64,000 nucleotides of DNA from CAKZYD01 sp039814715 (GCA_039814715.1 JBCCAR010000009.1:31404-95403), one strand, 5' to 3'. Shown: positions 7,845 to 17,840, counted from the stretch's first letter. Notes: generated from the sequence alone by a model not told the origin. Made by a program: numbers and translations.

Positions 7845-10327
7845 AACTGTGTTCCTACGTTGAATTGAAGTGTTTCTGTTTCGTCTACTGGCCGAATCAC
7901 TGCTGAGCCAGAGTCGGTGAAAATTGTGGCGGTTCCTTGTTGCTTGATCGCCTTGGCAAAATCAATGCGGAATGGTCCAAAGGGTGAATTCCATGAGACG
8001 CCAACGCCGACAGAGATACGCGGAGAGGGCGAATTCCCGAAGATGCCGCTTTGACCGTTAATCTCCGTCCTTTCAAACAGATTATTGGTGTTATCAAGAC
8101 CCCAGACACTGCCGACGTCGACAAACGCGCTGGCCCTTAATCCAAGTTCACGCGCAGCTTCGCCTAGCGGGAATTCAAGCTCAGCGCCGCCCAGATAGTA
8201 TTTATTACCGCCCAGTTGGTCATTTGTCACGATATCACGCGGTCCGATACCGCGGATGCGGAAGCCGCGGATACGCGGACCACCTAGGAAGAAGCGGTCG
8301 TTGACTTCAATATCACTGCCAATCCCTTGGATAATGCCGCCTTCTGCGCCGACGCGCAGGATGAAGCCAGCAAACAGGCTCTTATAATAATCATAGTCCA
8401 AGCGGCTACGAATATAGCGGTCATCCCCGCCGAGACCCGCAAAATCGGCACTAAATACAGCGCGTTGGCCACGTGAAGGCCGGATCGCGTTGTTCAGCGA
8501 GTTGTAAACTAAGCTGAAACCGAGGGACGATGTGACTTCCTTACCAATCGCATCGGTCACAAAGGCTGACGCTTGCGGCCGCGTCACAGAGATAAAGTCA
8601 TCGTCATCGATTGGCATCTCTGGTCGCAGGACCAAATCTTGAAGAATGAGGTTGCCATCTTCATCAAAAAACCCACTGGGCAATGTGACGTTATCAATGC
8701 GGAATGTGTAGCGAAGGCCAAAGGAGAAAAACTCGGTCAGCAAAGTACTCGTTTGCAAGCTGATACCGGTACTGGTCTGGTTAAACGAGCTTTCAATCCG
8801 GTTGTTTAAATCAGAGCGAAACAGGTTGACGCCAGCTGATAAATTCCGACCAAGGAAATATGGTTCGGTAAAGCCCAAATCAATCTGCGTCCGCCGGGAG
8901 GACAAGGTGAGCCCAACCGACAGGTTTTGCCCGCGGCCCAGGAAGTTGCGCTGCTGAATGCGGAAATCAAACAGGAAATTCTCAAAGCTGGAGAAGCCAG
9001 CGCCAAGGCTAAGAGAGCCCGTCGCGCGCTCTTCTAAGTTGACTTCAAGCACCACTTTGTCGGGGCTAGAGCCAGGCAATTGTTCGATCTCTAGCTCTTC
9101 TTGGAAAAAACCAAGGCTTTGGATGCGCTGCTTCGAGCGTTCCACCCGTGACAAGTTGAACGGGTCACCCTCTTGAAGCCGGAATTCTCGGCGAACGACA
9201 TCTTCTTTGGTACGCACGTTCCCGTTAATATTGATGCGCTCAACATAGACCCGCGGTGCTTCAAGGACTTGGAAGGTGATGTTCATCACCCGGCCTTTAC
9301 GGTCCCGGCGGATGCGCGGGCGAATATCAACAAAGGCGTACCCGAACAGCCCTGCTGCGTTTGTCATGGACTCAATGGTATCTTCGATGAGTTTCGCGTT
9401 GTAGCGATCGCCCGTTTCAAAGGGGATGAGATTTTCTAAAATCTCGGGTTTTAGATCGCGAATATCGCTTTCCACTTCGACTTCGCCAAAGTCATACACT
9501 TGGCCTTCTTCAACAGTGAATGTGAGGAAAAAGTCTTTGCGATCGGGCGTAAGTTCGGCGACGGCGGAAATGACGCGAAAATCGGCATAGCCTTCCGTCA
9601 AATAGAACTGGCGAAGAACCTCGCGGTCGTAGGCCAAGCGGTCTGGGTCATAGGTATCGTTCGAGCCGAAAAACTTCCACCAGCGTTTCTCTTTGGTGGC
9701 AATCTCATCTCTCAAGTCACCATCAGAGAACTTCCGGTTGCCCAAGAAATTCACCGCGCGAATGCCGGTTTTTTCGCCTTCGCTGATTTCAAAAATGAGA
9801 TCCACGCGGTTTTGCGGCAGCTCGATGACTTTGGGTTCAATAATAGCGCCAAAGCGGCCTTTATTTCGGTATAGCTCGACAATGCGCTGCACATCGGCGC
9901 GCACGCGTGAGCGCGTATACACAGTGCGCGGACGCATCCGCACTTCCTCAGAAAGTTCATCATCATCGAGCGCTTTGTTGCCTTCATAGACAACACGGTT
10001 GATGATCGGATTTTCGACAACACTCACAACAACATCGCCGCGGCGCACGCGGATGACGACGTCTGCGAAAAGGCCCGTAGCAAACAAGCGCTTAAACGCG
10101 CCATCGATCACTTCTTGATCGTAAGCGGTTCCAGGCACCAAACCGACATATGTGCGCACGGTATCGCCTTCAATGCGCTGATTGCCTTGGATGGTGACCG
10201 AGCGGACAATACCGCCCGATTGTGCAAACGCTTGGTTTGGAGCAGCGACCAATGCGCCTACGCTCCCCCCAATTAAAACAGCACCGACCAGCGCCCTAAA
10301 CGCGCATAAGAAACGACGTAACACCAA
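7841..10327 (-). CDS. bamA: Outer membrane protein assembly factor BamA
   Basis: Central Omp85 component of the BAM machine that inserts beta-barrels into the outer membrane. 828 residues: signal peptide ending near AFAQS (about residue 36), five POTRA repeats over about 40-425, then a 16-strand barrel. The conserved loop-6 motif is RGFRIRG, and the protein ends in phenylalanine (VGTQF), the usual outer-membrane signal. The start is TTG at 10327 or GTG one codon later; AGGGG lies just upstream, so the exact start is uncertain by one residue. It sits between rseP and skp as in most proteobacteria. Its presence shows the cell has an outer membrane. Confidence 0.96.
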   Translation of the reverse strand: MVLRRFLCAFRALVGAVLIGGSVGALVAAPNQAFAQSGGIVRSVTIQGNQRIEGDTVRTYVGLVPGTAYDQEVIDGAFKRLFATGLFADVVIRVRRGDVVVSVVENPIINRVVYEGNKALDDDELSEEVRMRPRTVYTRSRVRADVQRIVELYRNKGRFGAIIEPKVIELPQNRVDLIFEISEGEKTGIRAVNFLGNRKFSDGDLRDEIATKEKRWWKFFGSNDTYDPDRLAYDREVLRQFYLTEGYADFRVISAVAELTPDRKDFFLTFTVEEGQVYDFGEVEVESDIRDLKPEILENLIPFETGDRYNAKLIEDTIESMTNAAGLFGYAFVDIRPRIRRDRKGRVMNITFQVLEAPRVYVERININGNVRTKEDVVRREFRLQEGDPFNLSRVERSKQRIQSLGFFQEELEIEQLPGSSPDKVVLEVNLEERATGSLSLGAGFSSFENFLFDFRIQQRNFLGRGQNLSVGLTLSSRRTQIDLGFTEPYFLGRNLSAGVNLFRSDLNNRIESSFNQTSTGISLQTSTLLTEFFSFGLRYTFRIDNVTLPSGFFDEDGNLILQDLVLRPEMPIDDDDFISVTRPQASAFVTDAIGKEVTSSLGFSLVYNSLNNAIRPSRGQRAVFSADFAGLGGDDRYIRSRLDYDYYKSLFAGFILRVGAEGGIIQGIGSDIEVNDRFFLGGPRIRGFRIRGIGPRDIVTNDQLGGNKYYLGGAELEFPLGEAARELGLRASAFVDVGSVWGLDNTNNLFERTEINGQSGIFGNSPSPRISVGVGVSWNSPFGPFRIDFAKAIKQQGTATIFTDSGSAVIRPVDETETLQFNVGTQF

Positions 10328-10388
10328 CCCCTACCTGCCCTGACCCGTTATCATGATTGCGATTCCCCCCTGTTCTGCCTGAGTACCT

Positions 10389-11531
10389 TCAGCTGACCAG
10401 TTTGGAAAGCCCTTCCCACACTTTGAGTGTCTTTAGGTCGTTCCACGTCACAAACATTGAAAAACCCACCACGGCAAATAGCCCGGCATACATCGCCATT
10501 TCCTGTATTTTCAAGGACGGTGGTCGGCGGCGTAGCGCCTCGTAACCGTAAAATAGCAGATGTCCACCATCAAGCATCGGGATAGGAAACAAGTTCACTA
10601 AACCCAGAGAAATGGAGATAAACGCCATAAACTGGATCAGCCCAGTTAAGCTCACGCTTGCAACTTCGCCTGACAGCTTTGCAATGCGGACGGGGCCGGA
10701 GAGCTGATCCACGGAAATGCGGCCAGAGATGATTTGCCAAAGGCCGTCCAGCATATTCTGCATTTGCCGGCCGGTTGTGAGGGTTGCGTAATACACAGAT
10801 TCTATCGGGCCACGCTTAAGGGACGCAGGTTTTGAGGCGTAAAGGCCGACAAGCCCGCGTTCAAACTCATTGCCAAAGCGATCGCGTTGACGGTCTAGCT
10901 TTGGTGTTACGCTCAATTCTTGGGTTTGTCCGCTGCGCTCAATCGTAACATCAATTTTAACATTGGGGCGGACCACAACAAAGTCGCGCACCTGCTCAAA
11001 GGACTCAATCGCCCCACCGTTGAGCGCCAAGATACGGTCGCCCGGCTCAAAGCCTGCGGTGAAAGCAGGCGATGGCTCTGCTACTTCTGTCACCAAGGGC
11101 TCTGAATAAGGCTGCCCGAGGGTCATGAAAAGGCCTGCAAAAACAACGATCGCAAACAAAAAGTTCACAATCGGTCCGGCGGCAACAACAAGTGCGCGTT
11201 GGTACAAAGGCTTATTTTGAAACAAACGCCTCTTATCAGCCGCCGGCATATCTTCAGGAACGTCCGCTGGCGTGGAAGTTGCGTTTGAATCCCCCGCAAA
11301 CTTCACATAGCCGCCCACAGGAAAGGGAGCGATTTTCCAACGTGTGCCATGCTTATCCGTCCAGCCTATAATCTCGCGGCCAAACCCAATTGAGAACGCA
11401 TCGACCTTTACTTTGAAAAAACGAGCGACCAGGAAATGACCCATCTCATGGACGAATACGAGCACAGTGATGACGAGCAAAAAGATTGCAATCGTAAAGC
11501 CTAAAGATGGCGAAGCGGTAGGAATATCCAT
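10389..11531 (-). CDS. rseP: RseP-type site-2 zinc metalloprotease
   Basis: Inner-membrane intramembrane protease that cuts anti-sigma factors and leftover signal peptides. 380 residues. The zinc site HEMGH lies at residues 28-32 inside the first membrane helix, and the third ligand lies in PMLDGGHLLFYG near residue 320. A PDZ domain occupies about residues 130-215 (PAFTAGFEPGDRILALNGG); only one PDZ is evident, whereas E. coli RseP has two. It lies between dxr and bamA, the standard order. Confidence 0.95.
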   Translation of the reverse strand: MDIPTASPSLGFTIAIFLLVITVLVFVHEMGHFLVARFFKVKVDAFSIGFGREIIGWTDKHGTRWKIAPFPVGGYVKFAGDSNATSTPADVPEDMPAADKRRLFQNKPLYQRALVVAAGPIVNFLFAIVVFAGLFMTLGQPYSEPLVTEVAEPSPAFTAGFEPGDRILALNGGAIESFEQVRDFVVVRPNVKIDVTIERSGQTQELSVTPKLDRQRDRFGNEFERGLVGLYASKPASLKRGPIESVYYATLTTGRQMQNMLDGLWQIISGRISVDQLSGPVRIAKLSGEVASVSLTGLIQFMAFISISLGLVNLFPIPMLDGGHLLFYGYEALRRRPPSLKIQEMAMYAGLFAVVGFSMFVTWNDLKTLKVWEGLSKLVS

Positions 11532-11577
11532 GCGAGTCTCTTAATCCTCTAAAACAACACGCTGCGCATCAAAACAC

Positions 11578-12789
11578 TTATGCATAGCCGTCGACAAGCG
11601 TGGCTGCATAGCTTCGCGCGCTACCATCCAGAGCTTTGATTGCTGACAGACTGTCCAAAGGCCAGTCCTCGACATGCTCTAACGTCTCTTCGACAATTGT
11701 GACGATATCGAGGAAGCCGACCCGTTTTTGCAAAAAAGCAGCCACAGCGATCTCATTCGCAGCGTTCAAAATGGCAGGAGCGCCGCCGCCTTGCGCTAAT
11801 GCCGCCCGTGCCAGGGCCAAGCACCTGAACTTGTCATAGTCAGGCGCGTAGAACTCAAGCTTTCCAACTTGCGCTAAATCGAGCTTGGGAGACGGTGTTT
11901 CGACGCGGTCTGGCCAGCCAAGCGCATAGCCGATTGGCGTGCGCATGTCTGGGCTACCAAGCTGTGCAAGCGTCGAGCCATCGACATATTCGACCATAGA
12001 ATGGACCACCGATTGCGGGTGCACCAAGACATCAAGTTGCTCAATGTCGATGGGAAAGAGGTGATAGGCTTCAATCAGCTCGAGCCCCTTGTTCATCATC
12101 GTTGCAGAATCGACAGAAATTTTCGCGCCCATATCCCAGTTTGGATGCGCCACCGCTTCAGCGGGAGAAATAGACTTAAAAGTTCCCGCATCGCGGGTTC
12201 GAAAAGGCCCTCCCGAGGCAGTCAAAATAACGCGTGTAACGCGCTCGGGACGTGCAAAGTCAAACACTTGGAAGATCGCATTATGCTCGCTATCAACTGG
12301 CAGCAACGTTGCCCCAAATTCACTCACCCGGGCATTGAAAAAGCTGCCAGCACATACCAAAGTTTCCTTGTTTGCCAAAGCCACTGTGGCGCCCTGCTCT
12401 ACTGCTTCAAGCGTGGGCTCTAGACCCGCAGCACCAACGATTGCCGACATAACCCAATCAGCAGGCTCACGTGCTGCATTGATGACGGCATTACGCCCAG
12501 CGGCAATTTCAATACCGCTGCCGGCCAACGCGTCGGACAGATCGCCGCGCAGGTTTTCATCGCCTATAACCGCTAGCTGCGGCTGCAGCGCCTTTGCTTG
12601 CTGCGCCAATAGAGAGACATTGGAATGGGCGGTGAGCGCGACAATGTCGAATTGCTCTCTTTCCCGTTCAATGAGGTCGATTGTGTTGGTGCCAACCGAA
12701 CCGGTTGATCCGAGGATCGAGACCCGGCGCTGAGCGCCGCTTTGAGGAGAGTTTGCGCCATTAGCACTTTCGGTCAGCTGGCGTTTCAT
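11578..12789 (-). CDS. dxr: 1-deoxy-D-xylulose 5-phosphate reductoisomerase
   Basis: Second enzyme of the MEP isoprenoid pathway: converts DXP with NADPH to 2-C-methylerythritol 4-phosphate. 403 residues. The NADPH-binding GSTGS lies at residues 27-31; LPVDSEHNAIFQ and SGGPFRTRD carry metal- and substrate-binding residues. The ATG at 12789 overlaps the cdsA stop by four bases (ATGA), which is why it was preferred to a start 14 codons earlier whose extension is cysteine-rich and unlike the family. Its product ultimately supplies undecaprenyl phosphate, made by UppS three genes upstream. Confidence 0.96.
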   Translation of the reverse strand: MKRQLTESANGANSPQSGAQRRVSILGSTGSVGTNTIDLIEREREQFDIVALTAHSNVSLLAQQAKALQPQLAVIGDENLRGDLSDALAGSGIEIAAGRNAVINAAREPADWVMSAIVGAAGLEPTLEAVEQGATVALANKETLVCAGSFFNARVSEFGATLLPVDSEHNAIFQVFDFARPERVTRVILTASGGPFRTRDAGTFKSISPAEAVAHPNWDMGAKISVDSATMMNKGLELIEAYHLFPIDIEQLDVLVHPQSVVHSMVEYVDGSTLAQLGSPDMRTPIGYALGWPDRVETPSPKLDLAQVGKLEFYAPDYDKFRCLALARAALAQGGGAPAILNAANEIAVAAFLQKRVGFLDIVTIVEETLEHVEDWPLDSLSAIKALDGSARSYAATLVDGYA

Positions 12790-13622
12790 AGTCTGCTCAC
12801 CCAAATAACAACAGCAAGAATTGGCGCACAAAACAGCAATCCGTCCAACCGGTCAAGAACGCCGCCGTGTCCAGGAATGATGGTGCCGCTGTCTTTAACG
12901 CCAAAGCGCCGTTTCAGTGCACTTTCAAACGCATCGCCCAATTGACTAACGATACTTATGACTATCGCAGCCATCGCTAGCCCGGCGTAAGAGCCCTGTA
13001 GTCCTAGAGCAGGTTTTAGCAAAACGACGCAGATCGCCGCCAAGAGCGCGCCGCCGATGGAGCCTGACCAGGTTTTCTTTGGACTGATGGAGGGGAAAAT
13101 TTTCGGTCCGCCAACATTTCTGCCCACGAAGTAGCCGCCGATGTCCGTTGCCCAAACCGCCATGAACAAGAAGCTCACCAAAATGATCCCAGATGGATTG
13201 TCTTGCACGCGCAGCCACATAAGCGCCGCAGCTGGCAAGATGACATAAACGAGGCCTAATGCAGACCATAGCCAGTGGCGCGACGGCTGCAGCCAATGAC
13301 ATATTGCTGCTCCGAATACCAAAGATGCGCTGGCTATCCCTGCGTAAAGCGGACCAAATACCCAAAAAACGATCAAGCAACCACATGCTGCAGATGCTAA
13401 GATAAGACGTGAAAGCAACGGTGCGTCACCAGAATGCGTTATGGTTTGCCATTCAGCGCACATCAGCGCTGCCAGCACGGTGATAAGCGCAGCCCATAGC
13501 ATGCCGCCGATGTAGAGCGCCGTTACTGCGGCCCCTATCATCACAATTCCAGATAAAACCCTTGGAAGCAGGTCCGAAGTCTTCCTCGGAGGCTGTGTTT
13601 CCGTGTGTGGGGGGGTGGTCAT
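12786..13622 (-). CDS. cdsA: Phosphatidate cytidylyltransferase (CDP-diglyceride synthase)
   Basis: Integral inner-membrane enzyme making CDP-diacylglycerol, the precursor of all phospholipids. 278 residues with about eight hydrophobic segments. The family signature near the C-terminus reads KDSGTIIPGHGGVLDRLDG. The ATG at 13622 follows the uppS stop by a few bases; upstream in-frame starts lie inside uppS and were rejected. The end overlaps dxr by four bases. Confidence 0.94.
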   Translation of the reverse strand: MTTPPHTETQPPRKTSDLLPRVLSGIVMIGAAVTALYIGGMLWAALITVLAALMCAEWQTITHSGDAPLLSRLILASAACGCLIVFWVFGPLYAGIASASLVFGAAICHWLQPSRHWLWSALGLVYVILPAAALMWLRVQDNPSGIILVSFLFMAVWATDIGGYFVGRNVGGPKIFPSISPKKTWSGSIGGALLAAICVVLLKPALGLQGSYAGLAMAAIVISIVSQLGDAFESALKRRFGVKDSGTIIPGHGGVLDRLDGLLFCAPILAVVIWVSRL

Positions 13623-13626
13623 TGCG

Positions 13627-14355
13627 CTAGCGGCCACCATAACGCCTGTCTCGGCGCTCGAATTCGTTGAGGGCCTCGCGCAGCTCGTCTTCGCCAAAAT
13701 CTGGCCAGAGAACCTCTAAGAAAACAAGTTCGGCATAAGCTGCCTGCCAAAGCAGAAAGTTGGACAGGCGTTGCTCACCGCTTGTGCGAATAATCAAATC
13801 TGGATCGGGAATGTCGGCTGTGAGCAAATTATCAGTGATGTGCTGCTGTGTAATCTCAGTTGGAGCAAGCGCACCTTTGGCCACTTGGATGGCAATTTTG
13901 CGCGTCGCTTCAACAATCTCCGAATGGGATCCGTAATTCAAGGCGATGCAGAGTGTAAGGCCAGTATTTGCCTGCGTCTGCTGCTCCGCCGACTGCATCA
14001 ATTGCAGTGTATCGGGCGCCAGGCGTTCACGTCGACCTATGAAACAAATGCGGACATTTTTGCGATCCAGCTCTGACACTTCCTTGCGCAAATACATCTG
14101 CAGAAGGTTCATTAAGTCTGTGACTTCGTCAGCTGGACGGTTCCAATTTTCTGAGGAAAACGCATACAGCGTTAAATACTCGATCCCTGCTTCGCTCGCG
14201 GCGGTAACGCACCGCCGAACTGCCTCTGCTCCCCTTCGGTGGCCAGCCAAGCGGGGCAACCCCTTACCTTTTGCCCAGCGACCATTGCCATCCATAATGA
14301 TCGCAATGTGGCGCGGTATAGGCCTGGTCTGTATATCTGGCTGTGTTGCCATCAT
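13627..14355 (-). CDS. uppS: Isoprenyl transferase (undecaprenyl diphosphate synthase)
   Basis: Cis-prenyltransferase that makes the C55 lipid carrier for peptidoglycan and surface polysaccharides. 242 residues. Catalytic Asp22 lies in IIMDGNGRWA (residues 19-28), with further conserved blocks AGHRRGAEAV, LYAFSSENWNRP and IIRTSGEQRLSNFLLW. There are two adjacent ATG codons at the start. The gene lies between frr and cdsA in the usual order, 13 bases after frr ends. Confidence 0.96.
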   Translation of the reverse strand: MMATQPDIQTRPIPRHIAIIMDGNGRWAKGKGLPRLAGHRRGAEAVRRCVTAASEAGIEYLTLYAFSSENWNRPADEVTDLMNLLQMYLRKEVSELDRKNVRICFIGRRERLAPDTLQLMQSAEQQTQANTGLTLCIALNYGSHSEIVEATRKIAIQVAKGALAPTEITQQHITDNLLTADIPDPDLIIRTSGEQRLSNFLLWQAAYAELVFLEVLWPDFGEDELREALNEFERRDRRYGGR

Positions 14356-14368
14356 GATGCGTGTCCGT

Positions 14369-14929
14369 TCAGACCTGCATAATCTCCGCTTCTTTATTTT
14401 CTAAAGCGGCGTCAACATCCTTAATATACTGGTCCGTGAGGGATTGCACTTCGTCTTCAAGGCGTTTCATTTCATCTTTTGAAATATCGCCGTCTTTTTC
14501 CGTGCGTTTCAGCGTATCCATGCCATCGCGGCGGACATTGCGCACGGCAATCCTGGTTTGCTCTGCATATTTGCCAGCTACTTTCGTCAACTCGCGGCGG
14601 CGCTCCTCATTCAATTCGGGCAATGGAACACGAATTGTTGCACCCTCTGCAATGGGGTTAAGACCAAGCCCGGCATTGCGAATTGCCTTCTCAACGGAAG
14701 AGGCGTTGGACTTATCCCAAACGGAGACAGAGATCATGCGCGCTTCGGGAACAGAAACCGTTGCCACCTGATTAATCGGCATGGATGAGCCGTACACATC
14801 AACCTGAACCGGCTCTAATAAGCTCGCGGACGCGCGGCCTGTGCGAAGACCTGCAAATTCTGATCGCAGATTCTCTAAGGCGCCTTGCATCCTCCGCTCT
14901 GTGTCTTTCTTACTATATGATCCTGACAT
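14369..14929 (-). CDS. frr: Ribosome recycling factor
   Basis: Splits post-termination ribosomes together with EF-G. 186 residues, the normal length, with the three-helix bundle split by a beta/alpha/beta domain; conserved segments include LRTGRASASLLEPV and the C-terminal DQYIKDVDAALENKEAEI. It follows pyrH by 19 bases and precedes uppS, so it probably shares their transcript. Confidence 0.96.
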   Translation of the reverse strand: MSGSYSKKDTERRMQGALENLRSEFAGLRTGRASASLLEPVQVDVYGSSMPINQVATVSVPEARMISVSVWDKSNASSVEKAIRNAGLGLNPIAEGATIRVPLPELNEERRRELTKVAGKYAEQTRIAVRNVRRDGMDTLKRTEKDGDISKDEMKRLEDEVQSLTDQYIKDVDAALENKEAEIMQV

Positions 14930-14948
14930 GGCTATCTCCCCACCAAAC

Positions 14949-15671
14949 CTATTGATCCTTATGGACCAGAGTGGCTGTCCCTTCTCCGCGTAGAACTTGC
15001 TCTAAGTTCCCCGTCTGATTCATATTATACACAACAATTGGAATGCTGTTATCCCTGCAAATAGCAACGGCAGAGGCGTCTAGCACCTTCAAATCATCAT
15101 TTAAGACTTTGGTATAAGTTAGACTTTCAAAACGCTTCGCATGCTTGTTTTTTTGCGGATCATCATCGTACACGCCGTCAACTTGCGTGCCCTTAAACAA
15201 CGCATTGCAACCCATCTCTGCCGCCCTTAGGGCTGCGGCGGTGTCCGTAGTAAAGAATGGATTGCCCGTTCCCGCTGCAAAAATAACGACGCGGCCTTTT
15301 TCCATATGCCGCATGGCTCTGCGGCGAATATAGGGTTCGCAAATCGTCGACATCGGGATTGCAGACAAAACCCGCGTCGGGACCTGTTGTTTTTCCAAGG
15401 AGTTTTGAACCGCTAAGGCGTTCATCACCGTCGCCAGCATGCCCATATAATCAGCGCTCGCACGGTCAAAGCCCTGTTCCGATGCCGCTAACCCGCGGAA
15501 GATATTGCCGCCGCCGACCACAACGCAGAGCTCAAAGCCTGCTTCTTTTGCGGTCCTGATTTCGCCCCCGACGCGTTCAACCGTCTTCTGGTCAATGCCG
15601 AAGGAGCCATCCCCCATCAGCGCTTCGCCCGATAATTTAAGGAGAATACGTTTATAGCGTGTACGCTTCAT
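14949..15671 (-). CDS. pyrH: UMP kinase
   Basis: Phosphorylates UMP to UDP for RNA, DNA and nucleotide-sugar synthesis; hexameric amino-acid-kinase fold rather than the eukaryotic NMP kinase fold. 240 residues with KLSGEALMG near the N-terminus, VVVGGGNIFRG (about 50-60) and a C-terminal half with TGNPFFTTDTAAALRA. It is the first gene after the tsf terminator, so it probably has its own promoter in the 125 bases upstream, where a GGGGTGC/GCACCC hairpin (15713-15740) lies in the leader; I could not fix a confident promoter. Confidence 0.96.
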   Translation of the reverse strand: MKRTRYKRILLKLSGEALMGDGSFGIDQKTVERVGGEIRTAKEAGFELCVVVGGGNIFRGLAASEQGFDRASADYMGMLATVMNALAVQNSLEKQQVPTRVLSAIPMSTICEPYIRRRAMRHMEKGRVVIFAAGTGNPFFTTDTAAALRAAEMGCNALFKGTQVDGVYDDDPQKNKHAKRFESLTYTKVLNDDLKVLDASAVAICRDNSIPIVVYNMNQTGNLEQVLRGEGTATLVHKDQ

Positions 15672-15796
15672 TCGCTGCCCGGTTTTTATAAAACATTAGA
15701 AACACTGAAATTGGGGTGCTTCGCCCAACAGCGTGCACCCTAGCGCGCCTCATCATGCATTGCCATAGCGGAAATACTGCTCGCAAGCAGGCAAAG

Positions 15797-15825
15797 AAAA
15801 AGGCCGCAGCGCCAACGCTGCAGCC
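15797..15825 (-). terminator. Rho-independent terminator after tsf
   Basis: Read on the minus strand: a 10-bp stem (GGCTGCAGCG / CGCTGCGGCC, one G-T pair) with a TTGG loop, followed by five T. It begins 16 bases past the tsf stop and separates rpsB-tsf from the pyrH run. Confidence 0.9.
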
Positions 15826-15840
15826 TATAATTTAAAACGA

Positions 15841-16767
15841 CTAGCTGCCGACTGCTGCGGCGACTTCAGCGGCGAAATCACTCTCGTCTTTTTCGATGCC
15901 GTCGCCAAGCTGGTAACGCACGAAGCCAGTAATCTCGATGCTTGCACCGATCTCTTTGCCTTGCGCTTCAATCCATTGAGATACGGGGGATTTGCCATCG
16001 ATGACACAAATCTGCTCAAGGAGTACGACCTCTTTGAAGAACTTGCGCACACCGCCTTCAACCATCTTCTCAACAATGTTGTCGGGTTTGCCGGATTCTT
16101 TGGCTTTTTCAGCCAGCACGGCCCGCTCCCGGGCGACAACTTCTGGGTCCAATTCATCAGACTTGAGTGCCTGAGGAGATGCAGCAGCGACGTGCATGGC
16201 CAGCTGTTTACCGATCGGCGCCAGTGCATCCTCCGAAGCATCGGATTTCAAGGCGACAAGGACACCAATTTTACCGAGCCCCGACGCAACCTGGTTGTGC
16301 ACATATGACACCACCGCGCCGTTAGAAACGGACAAGGAGACCATCCGGCGGACAGACATGTTTTCACCGATCGTCGCAATATTGTGGGTGAGCTGCTCTG
16401 CAACCGTCCGGTTTTCGCCAGGAAATCCTGTTGCCATGACAGTGTCGATATCAGCGTCGTTGGCCAGAGCTAAATCTGCAATCGTCGACACGAAGCCTTG
16501 GAAGACATCATTGCGGGCGACAAAGTCCGTTTCTGCGTTGACTTCTGCCGCCGCGCCCGTGTTGCCAGAGGTCACGACGCCAATCAGTCCGTCAGCGGCC
16601 GTCCGGCCAGACTTTTTCTGCGCTGCGGCGAGGCCTTTGGTGCGCAGCCAATCGACCGCTGCATCAATATCACCGTCTGTTTCAGCAAGGGCTTTTTTAC
16701 AATCCATCATACCTGCGCCGGACTTGTCGCGCAGTTGCTTTACCAAAGCAGCTGTTATCTGAGCCAT
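15841..16767 (-). CDS. tsf: Elongation factor Ts
   Basis: Guanine nucleotide exchange factor for EF-Tu. 308 residues: the N-terminal UBA-like domain contains LRDKSGAGMMDCKKAL (about 12-28) and is followed by TDFVARND, the conserved EF-Tu contact. The ATG at 16767 is preferred because GGAG lies six bases upstream; a second ATG four codons earlier overlaps that ribosome-binding site. Cotranscribed with rpsB, as in nearly all bacteria. Confidence 0.97.
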   Translation of the reverse strand: MAQITAALVKQLRDKSGAGMMDCKKALAETDGDIDAAVDWLRTKGLAAAQKKSGRTAADGLIGVVTSGNTGAAAEVNAETDFVARNDVFQGFVSTIADLALANDADIDTVMATGFPGENRTVAEQLTHNIATIGENMSVRRMVSLSVSNGAVVSYVHNQVASGLGKIGVLVALKSDASEDALAPIGKQLAMHVAAASPQALKSDELDPEVVARERAVLAEKAKESGKPDNIVEKMVEGGVRKFFKEVVLLEQICVIDGKSPVSQWIEAQGKEIGASIEITGFVRYQLGDGIEKDESDFAAEVAAAVGS

Positions 16768-16803
16768 TGTTTGCTCCATTCAAAAGGGTCTAATACGAGC
16801 CGT

Positions 16804-16823
16804 GCGCGCTATATCTAGCGCGC
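16804..16823 (-). promoter_or_regulatory. Intercistronic hairpin between rpsB and tsf
   Basis: Perfect 8-bp stem GCGCGCTA/TAGCGCGC with a TATC loop in the rpsB-tsf gap and no T run. It looks like a processing or attenuation hairpin tuning tsf relative to rpsB; the role is inferred. Confidence 0.5.
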
Positions 16824-16855
16824 GACTGTTACGTTTATTGTGAGCTTTACCAGCT

Positions 16856-17680
16856 CTAAGCCGTCGCTTCTGGTGTAGGCGCTTCCTCAGCGGCAGGAGC
16901 CTCTTGGGCAGGAGCGGCCTCTGTGGCTTCTGCAACTACCGGCTCCGCCGCAGGGGTGTCTTGCGCCCCGAGGTCAACACCTGCGTCCGCAGCGCCCTTT
17001 TGCCCACCATCCATGATGGAATCGGCTACCAGATCGCAATACAGCTTGATTGCGCGACTTGCATCGTCATTGCCAGGCACAGGGAATGCAATACCGGCTG
17101 GATCGCAGTTTGTGTCTAAGATAGCAACCACCGGGATTTTCAGGTTGTTGGCTTCCTGGATGGCGATCTCTTCTTTATTCGTGTCGATGAGGAAGATCAC
17201 GTCAGGAATGCCGCCCATCTCGCGGATACCGCCTAAAGACGCTTCCAGCTTATCGCGCTGCCGCTGCAGCTGGAGGGCTTCTTTCTTGGTGAGGCCTTGT
17301 GCGCCGCCATCAAGAATTTCATCAAGGTCTTTGAGTTTCTTGATGGATTTGGAAATCGTGGTCCAGTTGGTCAGCATACCGCCGAGCCAGCGCGAATTTA
17401 CATAGTAGTGTCCGCAGCGTTTTGCAGCTTCCGCGATTGGCTCTTGAGCCTGACGTTTTGTTCCGACGAACAGAATACGTCCGCCCGAAGCAGCGACGTC
17501 GCGCATGAACGATAGCGCACGCTGAAAATAAGGGACTGTTTGGCTCAGGTCGATGACATGAACTTTGTTGCGTTCGCCAAAGATGTACGGGGCCATCTTC
17601 GGATTCCAACGATGTGTTTGGTGGCCAAAATGAACGCCTGCTTCAAGCAAGCTTCGCATTGACACAGCTGGCATGGCCAT
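16856..17680 (-). CDS. rpsB: 30S ribosomal protein S2
   Basis: Small-subunit ribosomal protein, 274 residues. The conserved core runs from MRSLLEAGVHFGHQTHRWNPKM to about residue 230. The last ~45 residues are a low-complexity tail rich in Ala, Glu and Pro, a common addition in alphaproteobacterial S2. The ATG at 17680 has GGAG seven bases upstream. A TTGCAT-17-TATGCG match on the minus strand at about 17795-17825 could be its promoter but is weak in the -10 box. Confidence 0.97.
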   Translation of the reverse strand: MAMPAVSMRSLLEAGVHFGHQTHRWNPKMAPYIFGERNKVHVIDLSQTVPYFQRALSFMRDVAASGGRILFVGTKRQAQEPIAEAAKRCGHYYVNSRWLGGMLTNWTTISKSIKKLKDLDEILDGGAQGLTKKEALQLQRQRDKLEASLGGIREMGGIPDVIFLIDTNKEEIAIQEANNLKIPVVAILDTNCDPAGIAFPVPGNDDASRAIKLYCDLVADSIMDGGQKGAADAGVDLGAQDTPAAEPVVAEATEAAPAQEAPAAEEAPTPEATA

Positions 17681-17840
17681 TGTGTTTCTCCTTCGTTTTC
17701 CGGTTCTATCCTCCGCCGCCTTACAAAAAGCCTGTCTTCAATGTGAAAACAGACACCGGAGCCACCGAAGTGGGCAAGGCAGCGTGTGTGATGAAGGGGC
17801 GCATACCCTAGGTTTTACAGCGATGCAAGCTTAAACGATG